NCBI GenBank assembly: GCA_902589825.1
Contig: CACIUL010000004.1
Span: 42,152 to 106,151, forward strand
Length of the DNA stretch: 64,000 nt
Reading direction: 5' to 3'
Source of the DNA: an uncultured Verrucomicrobiota bacterium
GTDB taxonomy: Bacteria; Verrucomicrobiota; Verrucomicrobiia; Verrucomicrobiales; DEV007
The number at the start of each line of letters is the position of its first letter. The first letter of the stretch is position 1. Positions 36,932 to 46,372 of this stretch are shown in pieces. The position numbers and the translations under genes were made by a program. Below the pieces are notes generated by a model that worked only from the letters and a program-made list of their open reading frames with translations, searched no databases and was not told the DNA's origin.

Positions 36932-38530
36932 CTAGAGGTGGAGGAGCTTGGCGCTGTGAATGTGGGTATCAGCCAGAAGTGTTTCGCGTGCTGAGGGCTC
37001 AAGGTCCGCATCCAGATTAATGACTGTCAGGGCACATTCGCCAATCTGATTGCGGCTCAGGGACATCCCTGCGATGTTTGCCTTGTGCTCTGCAATCACC
37101 GTCCCGATTGTGCCGATCACACCGGGTGTATCCGTATTGCTTACAATCAACACGTGTCCCTCGGCATCTGCTTCGACCCTGTGGTCGTTGATTTTGACAA
37201 TTCGCGCTGTATTCCCAAAGAACGTGCCGGCAACTGATGCCTTTTCCTCATCATTGCCGGCGACAATCTCGATCAACTCGGTGAATTCCACAGTGTCCGA
37301 GGGTCGGGTTTCGCTGACTGTTAAGCCCAGTTTCTCGGCCATCCCGGGGGCATTGATGTGGTTGACGGATTCCTCGCCGCAGGCCCGTTCAAGGTATCCC
37401 TTTAAGGCGGCCCTGGTGACAAGCGCGGTGTCCAGATCAGCGACTTTTCCCGAGTAACAAATGGTAAGGAATTCCACTCCTGTCGGAACGAGCTGAGAGA
37501 GCATTTTTCCGAGAGCTGAGGCCAGGTCAAGGTAGGGACCGAGGAGCTCAGCTGTTTTACCGTCCACACTTGGTGTATTCACTGAATTGACGATTGTGCC
37601 CTCAATAAGGAAGTTGCGGATATTACGCGATATTTCGATCCCCACGTTTTGCTGCGCTTCCTCCGTGGAGGCACCAAGGTGTGGTGTAAATATGATCTTT
37701 TCGGACTCGAGCAGGGGGTAGCCCTCAGGCGGGGGTTCGCTCTGCTCATAGACATCCAGGGCAGCGCCTGCCACGTGCCCTTCATTAATGGCCTCCAGCA
37801 GTGCTGGCTCATCCACAAGTCCTCCACGTGCACAGTTGATAATCCGGACCCCGGGCTTGCATTTCTTCAGCAGGTCGGCATCAACGATGTGCCTTGTATC
37901 TTCAGTCAGCGGCATGTGCAGCGTGATAAAATCCGCGGCTGCCGCGGCTTCTGCCACTTCCGTGAAGAGTTCAACCTGAAGAGCACGGGCCCGACTTGGG
38001 GAGAGGTATGGATCGTAGGCAACAACGCGCATACCAAAGGCGATTGCCCTGCGGGCAAACTCGGTGCCAATGCGCCCCATGCCCAGTATGGCAAGCGTCT
38101 TCTTGTTTAATTCCACCCCCTTGTAGTCTTTTCTGCTCCATCCGCCGTTTTTCACAGTGGCATGGGCCTGGGGAATGTTGCGGGCGAGGGCTGCCATCAT
38201 GCTGAAGGAATGCTCCGCGGTGGAAATGGTATTGCCGGCAGGGGTATTGACCACAATGACGCCGTGCTTTGTTGCAGCAGCTACGTCAATATTATCAACC
38301 CCAACACCTGCCCGGCCGACAATTTTCAGGTTTTCGGCAACCTGAAGGACTTCTGCCGGGATCTTGGTCTGTGAACGGACAATAATTGCCTCATATAATG
38401 CGGCATCAGCCAGCAGGTCATCTTGGGAAATTCCAATGCGAACATCGACATCAAGTGCTTGATCGGCTTGCAGTTCCTTGATTCCTGCATCAGCGATCGG
38501 ATCGGCAATGAGAACCTTATGCTTGGTCAT
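36932..38530 (-). CDS. serA: D-3-phosphoglycerate dehydrogenase
   Basis: First enzyme of serine synthesis. The 528-residue form (start ATG 38530, MTKHKVLIAD) matches the long SerA of Bacillus and Mycobacterium type, with catalytic domain, intervening domain and C-terminal ACT domain. Motifs are GRAGVGVDNIDVAAATKHGV (here RAGVGVDNIDVAA), LGMGRIGTEFARRAIAFGM (NAD), CARGGLVDEPALLEA (catalytic Arg/Glu region), and FTPHLGASTEEAQQNV (catalytic His). The ACT part is VLIVSNTDTPGVIGTIGTV (about residue 456-474), where serine would inhibit. A TTGACA-like -35 is present upstream (38567-38562) but its -10 is weak. Confidence 0.94.
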   Translation of the reverse strand: MTKHKVLIADPIADAGIKELQADQALDVDVRIGISQDDLLADAALYEAIIVRSQTKIPAEVLQVAENLKIVGRAGVGVDNIDVAAATKHGVIVVNTPAGNTISTAEHSFSMMAALARNIPQAHATVKNGGWSRKDYKGVELNKKTLAILGMGRIGTEFARRAIAFGMRVVAYDPYLSPSRARALQVELFTEVAEAAAAADFITLHMPLTEDTRHIVDADLLKKCKPGVRIINCARGGLVDEPALLEAINEGHVAGAALDVYEQSEPPPEGYPLLESEKIIFTPHLGASTEEAQQNVGIEISRNIRNFLIEGTIVNSVNTPSVDGKTAELLGPYLDLASALGKMLSQLVPTGVEFLTICYSGKVADLDTALVTRAALKGYLERACGEESVNHINAPGMAEKLGLTVSETRPSDTVEFTELIEIVAGNDEEKASVAGTFFGNTARIVKINDHRVEADAEGHVLIVSNTDTPGVIGTIGTVIAEHKANIAGMSLSRNQIGECALTVINLDADLEPSARETLLADTHIHSAKLLHL

Positions 38531-38660
38531 GGGCCGCATCAATAGGGGGTGCTGGGCAGCTTGTCAATTGAGTGAAACATTAACATTACCCCGGTTGTAT
38601 TAATGTAAATAAGCTAAAAATAAGACTTTTGGGTAAGTATCTTCTCTTGACCTTCCTGCA

Positions 38661-40535
38661 ATGATCGTCAAAATGCCCGCCTTGATGCCGAAAAAAACCA
38701 CAGCAAAGAAAAAAGCACCCGCAGCGAAGAAAAAAGCGCCCGCGGCGAAGAAAAAAGCACCCGTAGCGAAGAAAAAAGCGCCCGCGGCGAAGAAAAAAGC
38801 ACCCGTAGCAAAGAAAAAAGCGCCCGCGGCGAAGAAAAGAAGGGCCAAATACAAGCCGCGTCAATTCTCTGCGTCCGTTGTGGATGGAGATGATCGTGCG
38901 CCCAGCAGGGCAATGCTTTATGCCGTGGGTTTTCGCAAGGATGATTTTACCCGATCCCATGTCGGGGTTGTTTCAACCTGGGCAAATCTGACGCCGTGCA
39001 ACATGCATATCGACAAGCTTGCCCGTGAAGCGGAGAAGGGTGTCAATGCTACCGGGGGCAAGGGTGTGATATTTAATACCATTACTGTCTCGGACGGGAT
39101 ATCGATGGGGACTGAGGGCATGAAGTATTCCCTTGTCTCGCGTGAGGTTATTGCTGACTCGATTGAAACTGTGGCCGGGGCACAGGGCTTTGACGGCTTG
39201 GTAATGATTGGCGGTTGTGACAAGAATATGCCCGGCTGCATGCTGGCCGCTGCCCGCCTGGATCGTCCTTCGGTTTTTGTCTATGGCGGAACAATCATGC
39301 CGGGTGATCACCGGGGCGAGGATGTGGATATTGTTTCGGTCTTTGAGGCGGTGGGCAAGCGGGCTTCCGGGGAGATTAACCGCCTGCAACTTGATGCCAT
39401 TGAGGAGTGTGCTATTCCCGGGGCAGGTTCCTGCGGGGGAATGTATACTGCCAACACCATGTCCAGTGCCATTGAGGCGATGGGCATGAGTCTTCCCAAC
39501 AGCTCGGCACAGGCCGCTATTCACAGTGATAAGATGCGCGATGCCATGGAGGCTGGAGCCGCGGTGAATTTCCTCCTGCAGAAAGGAATCAGGCCATCGG
39601 ATATTCTCTGCAAGGAGGCGTTTGAGAATGCCATTACAATGGTGATCGCCCTTGGAGGATCAACCAATGCCGTCCTGCACCTGCTGGCAATTGCTGATGC
39701 AGCCAACGTGCCGTTGAGTATTGATGATTTCACGCGCATTGGTAAAAAGACACCCGTGCTTGCCGACCTGAAGCCCAGTGGAAAGCACGTGATGGCTGAC
39801 CTTGTGCATATCGGGGGCACGGTTCCGCTGATGCGGATGCTGCTTAACGAGGGCCTGTTGCACGGTGATTGCCTTACAGTGACGGGGAAGACCCTGAAGC
39901 AGAACATTAACCGTTCTGAGCTAAGATACCCGGCCGGGCAGGATATTATCAGCAAGTTCAGTGATCCTGTGAAAAAGACCAGTCACCTGGTCATTATGCG
40001 CGGTAATATTGCTCCTGAGGGATCGGTAGCAAAAATCAGCGGCCATGAGGGCAGCAGTTTCAAGGGCACTGCCAAGGTTTACGATTCCGAGGAGGTTGCC
40101 CAGAAGGCCATCCTCGCCGGCAAGGTGGTCGCAGGCGATGTCGTGGTCATCCGTTATGAGGGACCGAAAGGTGGCCCTGGTATGCGGGAAATGCTCGGGC
40201 CGACATCAGCAATCATGGGCCGTGGCCTTGGCAAGGATGTTGCACTGATTACCGATGGTCGCTTCAGTGGCGGTACCCGTGGCTTTGTGGTCGGGCATAT
40301 CACCCCTGAGGCTTTCTGCGGTGGGCCGATTGCCGTTATCAGGGATGGTGATAAAATCACCATTGATGCGGAAAAAAGTGAAGTCCGCCTGGAGTTGTCC
40401 CAGGCTGAGATCGATAAGCGCATGAAGGAGTGGCAGCAGCCGGAACCGCGTTACAGCCGGGGTGTGCTGGCAAAATATGCAAGCACGGTTACTTCTGCGT
40501 CTGAAGGAGCCGTTACGGATAAGCATATTCCCTGA
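38661..40535 (+). CDS. ilvD: Dihydroxy-acid dehydratase with N-terminal histone-H1-like repeat tail
   Basis: Converts dihydroxy-isovalerate or dihydroxy-methylvalerate to the 2-keto acid in valine/isoleucine synthesis. Residues about 80-624 are a normal Ilv[26 protein letters not shown] (first Fe-S Cys), SVSDGIS-like [30 protein letters not shown] (second Cys), [14 protein letters not shown] (third Cys), and [17 protein letters not shown]. The sequence is nearer the plant/mycobacterial [2Fe-2S] type. Residues 12-57 are six AKKKAPA/V heptads and a partial seventh, unlike any IlvD I know. ATG 38661, 38673 or 38685 all keep the tail in frame, and no ATG separates it from the enzyme. Confidence 0.92.
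   Translation: MIVKMPALMPKKTTAKKKAPAAKKKAPAAKKKAPVAKKKAPAAKKKAPVAKKKAPAAKKRRAKYKPRQFSASVVDGDDRAPSRAMLYAVGFRKDDFTRSHVGVVSTWANLTPCNMHIDKLAREAEKGVNATGGKGVIFNTITVSDGISMGTEGMKYSLVSREVIADSIETVAGAQGFDGLVMIGGCDKNMPGCMLAAARLDRPSVFVYGGTIMPGDHRGEDVDIVSVFEAVGKRASGEINRLQLDAIEECAIPGAGSCGGMYTANTMSSAIEAMGMSLPNSSAQAAIHSDKMRDAMEAGAAVNFLLQKGIRPSDILCKEAFENAITMVIALGGSTNAVLHLLAIADAANVPLSIDDFTRIGKKTPVLADLKPSGKHVMADLVHIGGTVPLMRMLLNEGLLHGDCLTVTGKTLKQNINRSELRYPAGQDIISKFSDPVKKTSHLVIMRGNIAPEGSVAKISGHEGSSFKGTAKVYDSEEVAQKAILAGKVVAGDVVVIRYEGPKGGPGMREMLGPTSAIMGRGLGKDVALITDGRFSGGTRGFVVGHITPEAFCGGPIAVIRDGDKITIDAEKSEVRLELSQAEIDKRMKEWQQPEPRYSRGVLAKYASTVTSASEGAVTDKHIP
38703..38828 (+). repeat. Tandem 21-bp repeat (six copies) inside ilvD
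   Basis: Six direct copies of a 21-bp unit (gcgaagaaaaaagcrcccgyg) encode AKKKAP with alternating Ala or Val. The variation follows a two-unit (42-bp) higher-order pattern (Ala, Ala, Val, Ala, Val, Ala). Such arrays change copy number by slippage or recombination; each unit is a multiple of three, so the frame is preserved. Confidence 0.9.
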
Positions 40536-40583
40536 TCAGGGGAAGCCTGGTCAGGATGTAATCTGCAGGTTGCCGGTTGGTGA

Positions 40584-41822
40584 TTAGCGCGGCCACTTCA
40601 GCTTGATCAGTCCCTTTAGTTCCCTGACGAAGAGCTCTTCGCCACAGACGGCAAGGTGTGCCCATGTGGAGGAATCGGATACCTTCTTTGTATCCAGGAG
40701 CTTGAATTCTGAGGGATCAAGATCAATGAGCAGCAGGTTTCCGTCAGCGGTGAGTGCAAGGGCCTTGTCCTTGTTGGCCACGAGGGACGCATAGTCACTG
40801 AACTTCTTGACCGAGCTCCATTTCAGCTTGCCGGTGGTGGCTTCAAAGCAATGGAACCTCTTGTCCCTGCCATGCATGTAGACATGGCCTTCATGGGTCA
40901 ATGGGGAAGACATGTAGCCTTCGGTCTTGTGAGACCACGTTTTTGAAACGCTCATTCCCTCGCTACCGGTGGAAACCTTGAACAGTGAGCTGCCTCCCCC
41001 GTAGGTGCTGGTAAACAGCGTGTCCCCGATAATGGTTGGCGTGAGGATGTTCATGCCGCGGAATGCCTTGACCTTGTAGCGCCACATCACCTTGCCCGTG
41101 CCCAGGTCGAGCCCGGCCAGTTCCTCACGGGTTTGAGCCAGGAGCTGGTCCTTGCCGGCAACTTCAGCAATGACAAGGGAAGAGAATGCGCTGCCATACA
41201 TTGCGCGGGCATCTTTCATGGAGCCCCAGATCTTTTTCCCGTCCGAACACCTTATCTTGGCAACTTCCGCACCTGCCTGAATATAGAGAAACTCCCCTTC
41301 AACCAGGGGGGAGGAAACAAAGCCGAATGTCGGAACACCTGACTTTTCCCTCTTCACGAAATCAACACGCCATTTTTCCTTGCCGGTCTTGCCATCAATA
41401 GCCACCAGGAGTTCACGTATTCCCCCCACGTAAAGGGTGCCGTTTGCATAAACCGGTGTTGATCGGACCCAGCTGCCGTTTTTACGGGCAAAGAAAGGCA
41501 CTTTCATTGAACCTTTCCATGATATCTCCCATAACTGTTTTCCGCTTGCCCTGTCGAAGGCCCTGACGATTTCATCAGACTTATCCTTTGTTTCCACGGT
41601 GAATACCAGGTCTTCGGTTACAATCGGGCTTGAGTAACCCTCATTGAGTTCTTTGCTCCACGTGGTTTTTATTCCGGAGAGGGTTGCAGGCCACTTGTCT
41701 GCCTCATCCTGAATCCTGCCGTCACGGCTTGGTCCACGCCACTGTTCCCAGGTTTGCGGCTTGGATAGGAGGCTAGTGGTGCAGGCCACGAGAGTGAAAA
41801 TCAGTGAGACGGATAGTTTCAT
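40584..41822 (-). CDS. PQQ-repeat beta-propeller lipoprotein (BamB/quinoprotein-like)
   Basis: A 412-residue exported protein starting at ATG 41822 (MKLSVSLIFTLVACTTSL). LVAC is a lipobox, so Cys at about residue 14 is probably lipidated. The mature part is a PQQ-like beta-propeller: WEQWRGPSRDGRIQDEADKWP (WEQWRGPSRDG, typical N-terminus in this phylum), RAFDRASGKQLWEI, VAIDGKTGKEKWRVDF, IRCSDGKKIWGS, GLDLGTGKVMWRYK, CFEATTGKLKWSS. No catalytic dehydrogenase residues are evident, so it may be a scaffold like BamB. It is convergent with ilvD. Confidence 0.85.
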   Translation of the reverse strand: MKLSVSLIFTLVACTTSLLSKPQTWEQWRGPSRDGRIQDEADKWPATLSGIKTTWSKELNEGYSSPIVTEDLVFTVETKDKSDEIVRAFDRASGKQLWEISWKGSMKVPFFARKNGSWVRSTPVYANGTLYVGGIRELLVAIDGKTGKEKWRVDFVKREKSGVPTFGFVSSPLVEGEFLYIQAGAEVAKIRCSDGKKIWGSMKDARAMYGSAFSSLVIAEVAGKDQLLAQTREELAGLDLGTGKVMWRYKVKAFRGMNILTPTIIGDTLFTSTYGGGSSLFKVSTGSEGMSVSKTWSHKTEGYMSSPLTHEGHVYMHGRDKRFHCFEATTGKLKWSSVKKFSDYASLVANKDKALALTADGNLLLIDLDPSEFKLLDTKKVSDSSTWAHLAVCGEELFVRELKGLIKLKWPR

Positions 41823-41885
41823 AATGGATGGAACGTTCATGGTAGGGTTTTGGTTTTAAAATTCTGAGATGCTTAACGTGTGTGA

Positions 41886-44570
41886 TTACCTGTCGGTGGG
41901 CTTGCCGTTCTTGAACCTTTCAAGTTGTCTTCGCACCTGGGCATCATCGTTGAGGATGACAACTGCTTTTTCCGAAAGTTCAACGGCTTTCTTGCGGTTG
42001 CCACGCTGAAAATGGACTTCTGCCAGGGTGTCCAGAAAGGCGCCGTTTTCCGGTTCTGACTCGACTGCCCTGTTGGCGTGCTTCAGGGCTTCATCAAGCT
42101 GCTTGGCACATCGCGACAGCAACCAGGCCAGATTGTTGTGATGCTGCGCCCGGTCAGGGAATCGATCTGCGACTGATTTGCAGGTGGCGTAGGTGGTTGC
42201 AAACAGATTATCCGCTTCTTTTTGCTTCCCGGCATCGACGAGCAACTGATACATATCCTCGAGCATCGAGCTGTCCGAGGAATTGATTTCCTGCAGCCGG
42301 GCGATTTGTGCCGCTGCCTCTGCGGCTTTCCCGCTTTCAAGGGCGTGCTTTGCCTGCAGTGTTCCAAGGTCCATAGCGTAGCCCAGCGCGGCCTTGCGAC
42401 TGATGACGCTCCTTTGGTTGACCGGCTGCATCATGGAAAGCATATAGCACTCCAGTGCCGTGGCAGCCTCCCGGGGATTGCCATTCAACCTGAGGTCGGC
42501 ATACCTGCGTCGTAATGCCTCAGGATGGGCTCCCTCCCTTGGGTTTGCCAACCGGAGAATCAACCGGTCCTGCTCCCGGGCCATCTCCTGATCATTGTGC
42601 AGCCACATGTAGTAGGCGAGATAATGCCGCTTGGTGATATCACCAATGGCCATGAGCGAAGATTTTTTCTTGAGGCTTGCCGCACTGACTGCTTCTCCCG
42701 CGGCATGCAGTGCCAGTGCCTTCAGGTAGAGTAGTGCCGGGTTGGAGGGCTCCATCTTCCAGGCCTTGTCATACTGCTCGGCGGCCATTTGAGGTTTTCC
42801 GGCGCTCATCAGGATATCACCATATGCCATGAGGTTAAACCACAGTGCCTCATTGCCGAGCAGTTGCACCCAGTTGCCGGTTGCCATGGCCGCCAGTTCC
42901 CACTGCCCATGGAGACGACCAAGGTAGGCAACGCTCTGCCAAAGTGCCTGCCCGGCTTCCAGTTGAGGCGCCGCCTTGGCAGCGACCACCAGTGCATCTA
43001 TGGTCTCCTCCCTCTTATCCCTCAGTATATCCTGCTGGCTGGTATCAAAGAGGGCGGTCATCCTCTCCAGCCTTGCTGCCGCCGGCTCATCAGCAAATTT
43101 CCTGCTAATCTGTTCCCAGCACCTCCTTGTCCCGGCCTCGTCCACCTCCTGGAAAAGGGTTTCAATGACGTCTCCCTCGATTTCCAGCTTCATGGCACTC
43201 TCCGCGTGCTTGCGTGCGAGTTTATTGAGCTTGAGCTGGCTTTCCCTGTAGATGAGAGGCAGGAGGCTGGCTTTGCGTGCTTCAAGCAAGGCGGCCGTTT
43301 CCCGCATGATCCTCTGTGCCTCCTCCAGCTGGCCAGTGAGGATACAGCCTTCCGTCACTTTCACCGCCGGCATGATCGCGGCGTCGATTTGTTTTTCAGA
43401 TGTAATCTTGAAGTTATCCTTGAATCCTTCCAGCCATTGCCTGTAGGGGGCACCGTCCTCAGTGACTCCCAGTGCCTTGAATGCCTCGTCAAAACGGTAT
43501 CGCCATGTTTCCATGTTTGCCAACTCAGTGCGATTCATTTCCCCGGCAAGCCGGAAGGCACGCTTGAAATCCCCGTTAATGATCAGTGCGTTAAGGCAGC
43601 GGTTCAGTTCGTCGGGATGGGCCTTTGCGTATTGCTCGATGTCCGCGGTGATGCGTTCGAACTTCACCATGTCGCCGGCCAGGCGTGCGGCCGCCGCGGC
43701 AAAGCCAAGCGTGTCTGCCGCAGGTCGGTTGGGGTCGGTGAACATTTCCGCGTAGGCCTGGAGGTTTCCTGCAGCCACGCGAGTTTCCCGCGAACGGGGG
43801 CTGTCGCCGAGCTTGGTGAAGATTTGTTCCGCCTCAGTGAAATTCCCGCGGATGCGCAGCATCCAGGCAAGCAGCTCGGCATCCGGCCTCGAGTCATCAA
43901 TGAGTTCGCGCTGTTCCTTAATGGCGGCATCGAGTTTTCCGGTCTGGAGCAGGAAGGCTGCATAGTTGCGCATTCCGGGCGTGCTCAGCGCGGCAAGCTC
44001 CAGGAGTTCCTCCGCTTTCTCTAGCTGGTCACTGAAGATGAGCTCGGGGGCCTTCTCCTCGACGTTTGCTGCAATTCTGGTGGCTACCGCGGCCCTGATG
44101 TCTGAATCCTTTTCCTGCTTTACCAGCCTGATGAGGATTTCGGTTTCCCCCAGCCTGATGAGGTTGTTGATGGCAAGTTCCTTGTCATTGTTGTTGCCGG
44201 TGCGGTAGGCCTGGACCAGGTTGCGAATGTTTTCCGGAGTATCGGGGTAGAGGCCCAGCTTGAATTCACCAAGGACCCTTTTGCCGCGGTAATGGAGTTC
44301 TGCTGAATCTTGCGCGACTGCCTTCCGGAGAAAAGGCTCGGCAATACGGCCCATCTGCCAGATACGCTTCGTGGCCGCTTCGCGCACCTTGAAGTCATCG
44401 GACTTAAGTTCATTGATGGCCCGGAGGATTTCCTCCCTGCCGGGCTGCCCTGTTTCCTTTTGCTCTTCCTTTTCACCGGAGTAGGATAATGGTCGCCATA
44501 CCAGAATGAGCACCGCAAAGAGCAAGATGAGCGGCAGTGCTGGCTTCCGAAGGTGTCCGGCTGGTGGCAT
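41886..44570 (-). CDS. Membrane-anchored HEAT/TPR repeat protein
   Basis: An 894-residue protein with one N-terminal membrane helix (LPLILLFAVLILVWRPL, residues about 12-28), probably a signal anchor with the rest outside the cytoplasm. Residues about 45-180 look HEAT-like (INELKSDDFKVREAATKRIWQMG). From about 185 to the end there are helix-pair TPR-like repeats, clearest at ELIDDSRPDAELLAWMLRIRGNFTEAEQIFTKLGD (here RGNFTEAEQIFTKLGD), AEQYDKAWKMEPSNPALLYLKALALHAAGEAVS-like segments, and a canonical C-terminal TPR (HHNNLAWLLSRCAKQLDEALKHANRAVESEPENGAFLDTLAEVHFQRGN, in part). No catalytic domain is seen. It lies 63 bp from the PQQ gene on the same strand. Confidence 0.78.
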   Translation of the reverse strand: MPPAGHLRKPALPLILLFAVLILVWRPLSYSGEKEEQKETGQPGREEILRAINELKSDDFKVREAATKRIWQMGRIAEPFLRKAVAQDSAELHYRGKRVLGEFKLGLYPDTPENIRNLVQAYRTGNNNDKELAINNLIRLGETEILIRLVKQEKDSDIRAAVATRIAANVEEKAPELIFSDQLEKAEELLELAALSTPGMRNYAAFLLQTGKLDAAIKEQRELIDDSRPDAELLAWMLRIRGNFTEAEQIFTKLGDSPRSRETRVAAGNLQAYAEMFTDPNRPAADTLGFAAAAARLAGDMVKFERITADIEQYAKAHPDELNRCLNALIINGDFKRAFRLAGEMNRTELANMETWRYRFDEAFKALGVTEDGAPYRQWLEGFKDNFKITSEKQIDAAIMPAVKVTEGCILTGQLEEAQRIMRETAALLEARKASLLPLIYRESQLKLNKLARKHAESAMKLEIEGDVIETLFQEVDEAGTRRCWEQISRKFADEPAAARLERMTALFDTSQQDILRDKREETIDALVVAAKAAPQLEAGQALWQSVAYLGRLHGQWELAAMATGNWVQLLGNEALWFNLMAYGDILMSAGKPQMAAEQYDKAWKMEPSNPALLYLKALALHAAGEAVSAASLKKKSSLMAIGDITKRHYLAYYMWLHNDQEMAREQDRLILRLANPREGAHPEALRRRYADLRLNGNPREAATALECYMLSMMQPVNQRSVISRKAALGYAMDLGTLQAKHALESGKAAEAAAQIARLQEINSSDSSMLEDMYQLLVDAGKQKEADNLFATTYATCKSVADRFPDRAQHHNNLAWLLSRCAKQLDEALKHANRAVESEPENGAFLDTLAEVHFQRGNRKKAVELSEKAVVILNDDAQVRRQLERFKNGKPTDR

Positions 44571-44774
44571 GGGAATATTTTAGCGTGGTGTTTCGGATTG
44601 GGAAACGGTTAATTAGGCCTCATCGAAGTGCAACCTCCTGATCGGGGTGAACCCGGGCGGCCGATGCCCGGATCGGTGTCCCGGTCCTGTTTTTTGGGCT
44701 TTCCCGGCTGTCGGCGGCTGGTTGGTGAGCAGTAATCCGTTGAATTACGGCGTTTCTGTTTTGACTCTGTGCCC

Positions 44775-45374
44775 ATGCTCACTAGAGTTTGCCTTGTGAG
44801 AAAATACCCTGCAGTCATTCTGTTCGCGGCCCTGGCCCTTGCATTTTCATTGTCCTCCGCCCAGGCGCAGGGGATTAAGGTGGGGGTGCTGGATATGGCC
44901 CGCATTTTCGGGGAATATCACAAGACCAAGGAAGCTGAGAAAAACCTTAGCAGCCGCAAGGAGGGGGCACGCAAGGAGGTCGCTGACCAGGAGGCAAAGC
45001 TCAAGGAGCTCCTTGAGAAGATCGATGGCCTGCAGAAATCCATCAATGATCCGGAACTCAGCGTGGAGGTTAAGAGTGCCAGGAAGAAACAGGCCGACAA
45101 GACAATCCAGGAGGCCAGGGCCCTGCGCGCCGAATTACTGGAGTTTACCCGTCGTCGTGAGTTGCAGTTACTGGAGATGTTCAATCGTCAGAGGGATATC
45201 CTGCTCAAGGAGATCCGTGAAGAGGTGACCGCGCATGCCACTGAGTCAGGATATGACCTGGTGCTGGACAAGTCGGCCCGGGGCAAGCAGGGGATCCTGT
45301 TTCTCCTCTATTCCAAGGATGCCCGTGACTTCAGTTCGGAGATGATTGCCAAGCTGAATGCAGCTGCCAAGTAA
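44775..45374 (+). CDS. OmpH/Skp-family periplasmic chaperone
   Basis: A protein of about 199 residues with a signal peptide (KYPAVILFAALALAFSLSSAQAQ) and then the OmpH fold: a short beta-strand (IKVGVLDMARIFGEYHKTKEAEKNL), a long charged coiled coil (residues about 55-150, with DQEAKLKELLEKIDGLQKSI), and a C-terminal strand (YDLVLDKSARGKQGILFLLYS). Skp holds unfolded outer-membrane proteins in the periplasm. Starts at ATG 44775 or GTG 44796 are both possible. In many bacteria this gene lies near bamA-lpx genes; here it does not, and bamA is not in the window. Confidence 0.85.
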   Translation: MLTRVCLVRKYPAVILFAALALAFSLSSAQAQGIKVGVLDMARIFGEYHKTKEAEKNLSSRKEGARKEVADQEAKLKELLEKIDGLQKSINDPELSVEVKSARKKQADKTIQEARALRAELLEFTRRRELQLLEMFNRQRDILLKEIREEVTAHATESGYDLVLDKSARGKQGILFLLYSKDARDFSSEMIAKLNAAAK

Positions 45375-45524
45375 CCGGGGCAGGTGGAAGTCTGTTTTCC
45401 GGGTTGCCATTCAAGCGACTTGAATTCCCGCCTTCTCCTCCTATCCTTGAAGCGGTCAGGTCCTCTTCCCGGCCCGAACATCGACGCAGGGCAGGAGTTT
45501 CTGGTATCAACCCATTAATCAACA

Positions 45525-46334
45525 ATGACACTGAACAAGATCGTTGAGGCGCTGATTTTCGCTTCACAGGATCCCCTGAGCAGCAAGGCGATTGCCAAGA
45601 TTGTGCGCAGGATTGCCGCGCGTGAGGATGCCCCTGAGCAGTTGCAGAAGACAAAGAAAAAGGATGTGGAATCCGCCCTGCTTGAGCTTAACGAGGAGTA
45701 TGAACGCAATGGATCGCCGTTCCTGGCTGAGGAACGATCCACGGGTTGGAAGCTTTATACCCGAGCTGAATTCGGTAGTTACGTCCGTGAGCTTTACCCT
45801 GGCCAGAAGGTCCCCCGGTTAAGCCCGCCCGCCCTGGAGACGCTGGCCATTATTGCCTACCGGCAACCCATTACCCGGGCCGCGATCGAGGCGGTGCGCG
45901 GGGTCAACGTGGACGGAGTGATGCAGACACTGGTGGATCGCGGCCTGATTACGATCAGCGGTCGGGCCGACCTGCCCGGCCGGCCGCTGCTCTATGAGAC
46001 CTCCGGCGCTTTCCTGGAACATTTCGGCATTAAGGGCGTGGATGAGTTGCCTAATGCCGTGGAATTACGACAGGTCCCCCTGCCACAACCTGAGGAGCAG
46101 CCTGAAGTCACCGAGGAGCAATTGCCGCTTGGCGAGACAGGAACTGATGCTGCGGCCGCAGAAGAGGGTGGTGCAGGGAGTCCTGAAGAACCGGTGCCTG
46201 ATGAGGAACAAACTCCGGATAAAGCTGATGAGGAAGGGGCAGAAGAGCAGAGCGCAGGGGGTCCTGAAGAATGGAAGCCTGATGAGGAGCAGTCCCCGGA
46301 GGACCCGGATGAGACGGAGCCATCAAAGACCTAG
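45525..46334 (+). CDS. scpB: Segregation and condensation protein B with acidic C-terminal repeats
   Basis: The winged-helix subunit of the SMC-ScpAB condensin. Residues about 1-180 show the ScpB core: MTLNKIVEALIFASQDPLSSKAIAKIV (start IVEALIFASQDPLS), the beta-wing around LYTRAEFGSYVRELYP, LSPPALETLAIIAYRQPITRAAIEAVRGVNVDGV (ETLAIIAYRQPITRAAI), and GRPLLYETSGAFLEHFGI. Residues about 185-269 form an acidic, disordered tail rich in Glu, Pro and Asp, with a tandem 27-residue duplication. The tail is not part of standard ScpB. scpA is not adjacent. pheA starts 39 bp downstream. Confidence 0.9.
   Translation: MTLNKIVEALIFASQDPLSSKAIAKIVRRIAAREDAPEQLQKTKKKDVESALLELNEEYERNGSPFLAEERSTGWKLYTRAEFGSYVRELYPGQKVPRLSPPALETLAIIAYRQPITRAAIEAVRGVNVDGVMQTLVDRGLITISGRADLPGRPLLYETSGAFLEHFGIKGVDELPNAVELRQVPLPQPEEQPEVTEEQLPLGETGTDAAAAEEGGAGSPEEPVPDEEQTPDKADEEGAEEQSAGGPEEWKPDEEQSPEDPDETEPSKT
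46161..46322 (+). repeat. 81-bp tandem duplication in scpB tail
   Basis: Two direct copies (46161-46241 and 46242-46322) of an 81-bp unit encode related 27-residue acidic segments beginning EEGGAGSPEE and EEQSAGGPEE and sharing PDEEQ(T/S)P. The copies differ by several substitutions, so the duplication is not recent. Confidence 0.75.
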
Positions 46335-46372
46335 CGGGGGCCGGAGAATTCAGCTAACCATAGACTGTTACC

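Noticed and set aside
38562..38567. Perfect TTGACA upstream of serA
   Set aside because: At 17 bp spacing the -10 is TATTGA (3 of 6), and the resulting leader would be only about 6 nt, so it is not a convincing promoter.
38586..38960. Minus-strand frame rich in [15 protein letters not shown] repeats
   Set aside because: It is the antisense of the 21-bp ilvD repeat; repetitive DNA keeps all frames open.
40524..40545. Palindrome ttccctgatcaggggaa between ilvD and the PQQ gene
   Set aside because: It has no loop and no T-run, so it is not a convincing terminator.
42789..44024. 411-codon plus-strand frame inside the TPR gene
   Set aside because: It is antisense to a gene with strong TPR and signal-anchor features. 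Its own translation shows no domain and is Cys/His/Leu-rich as expected for a shadow frame.
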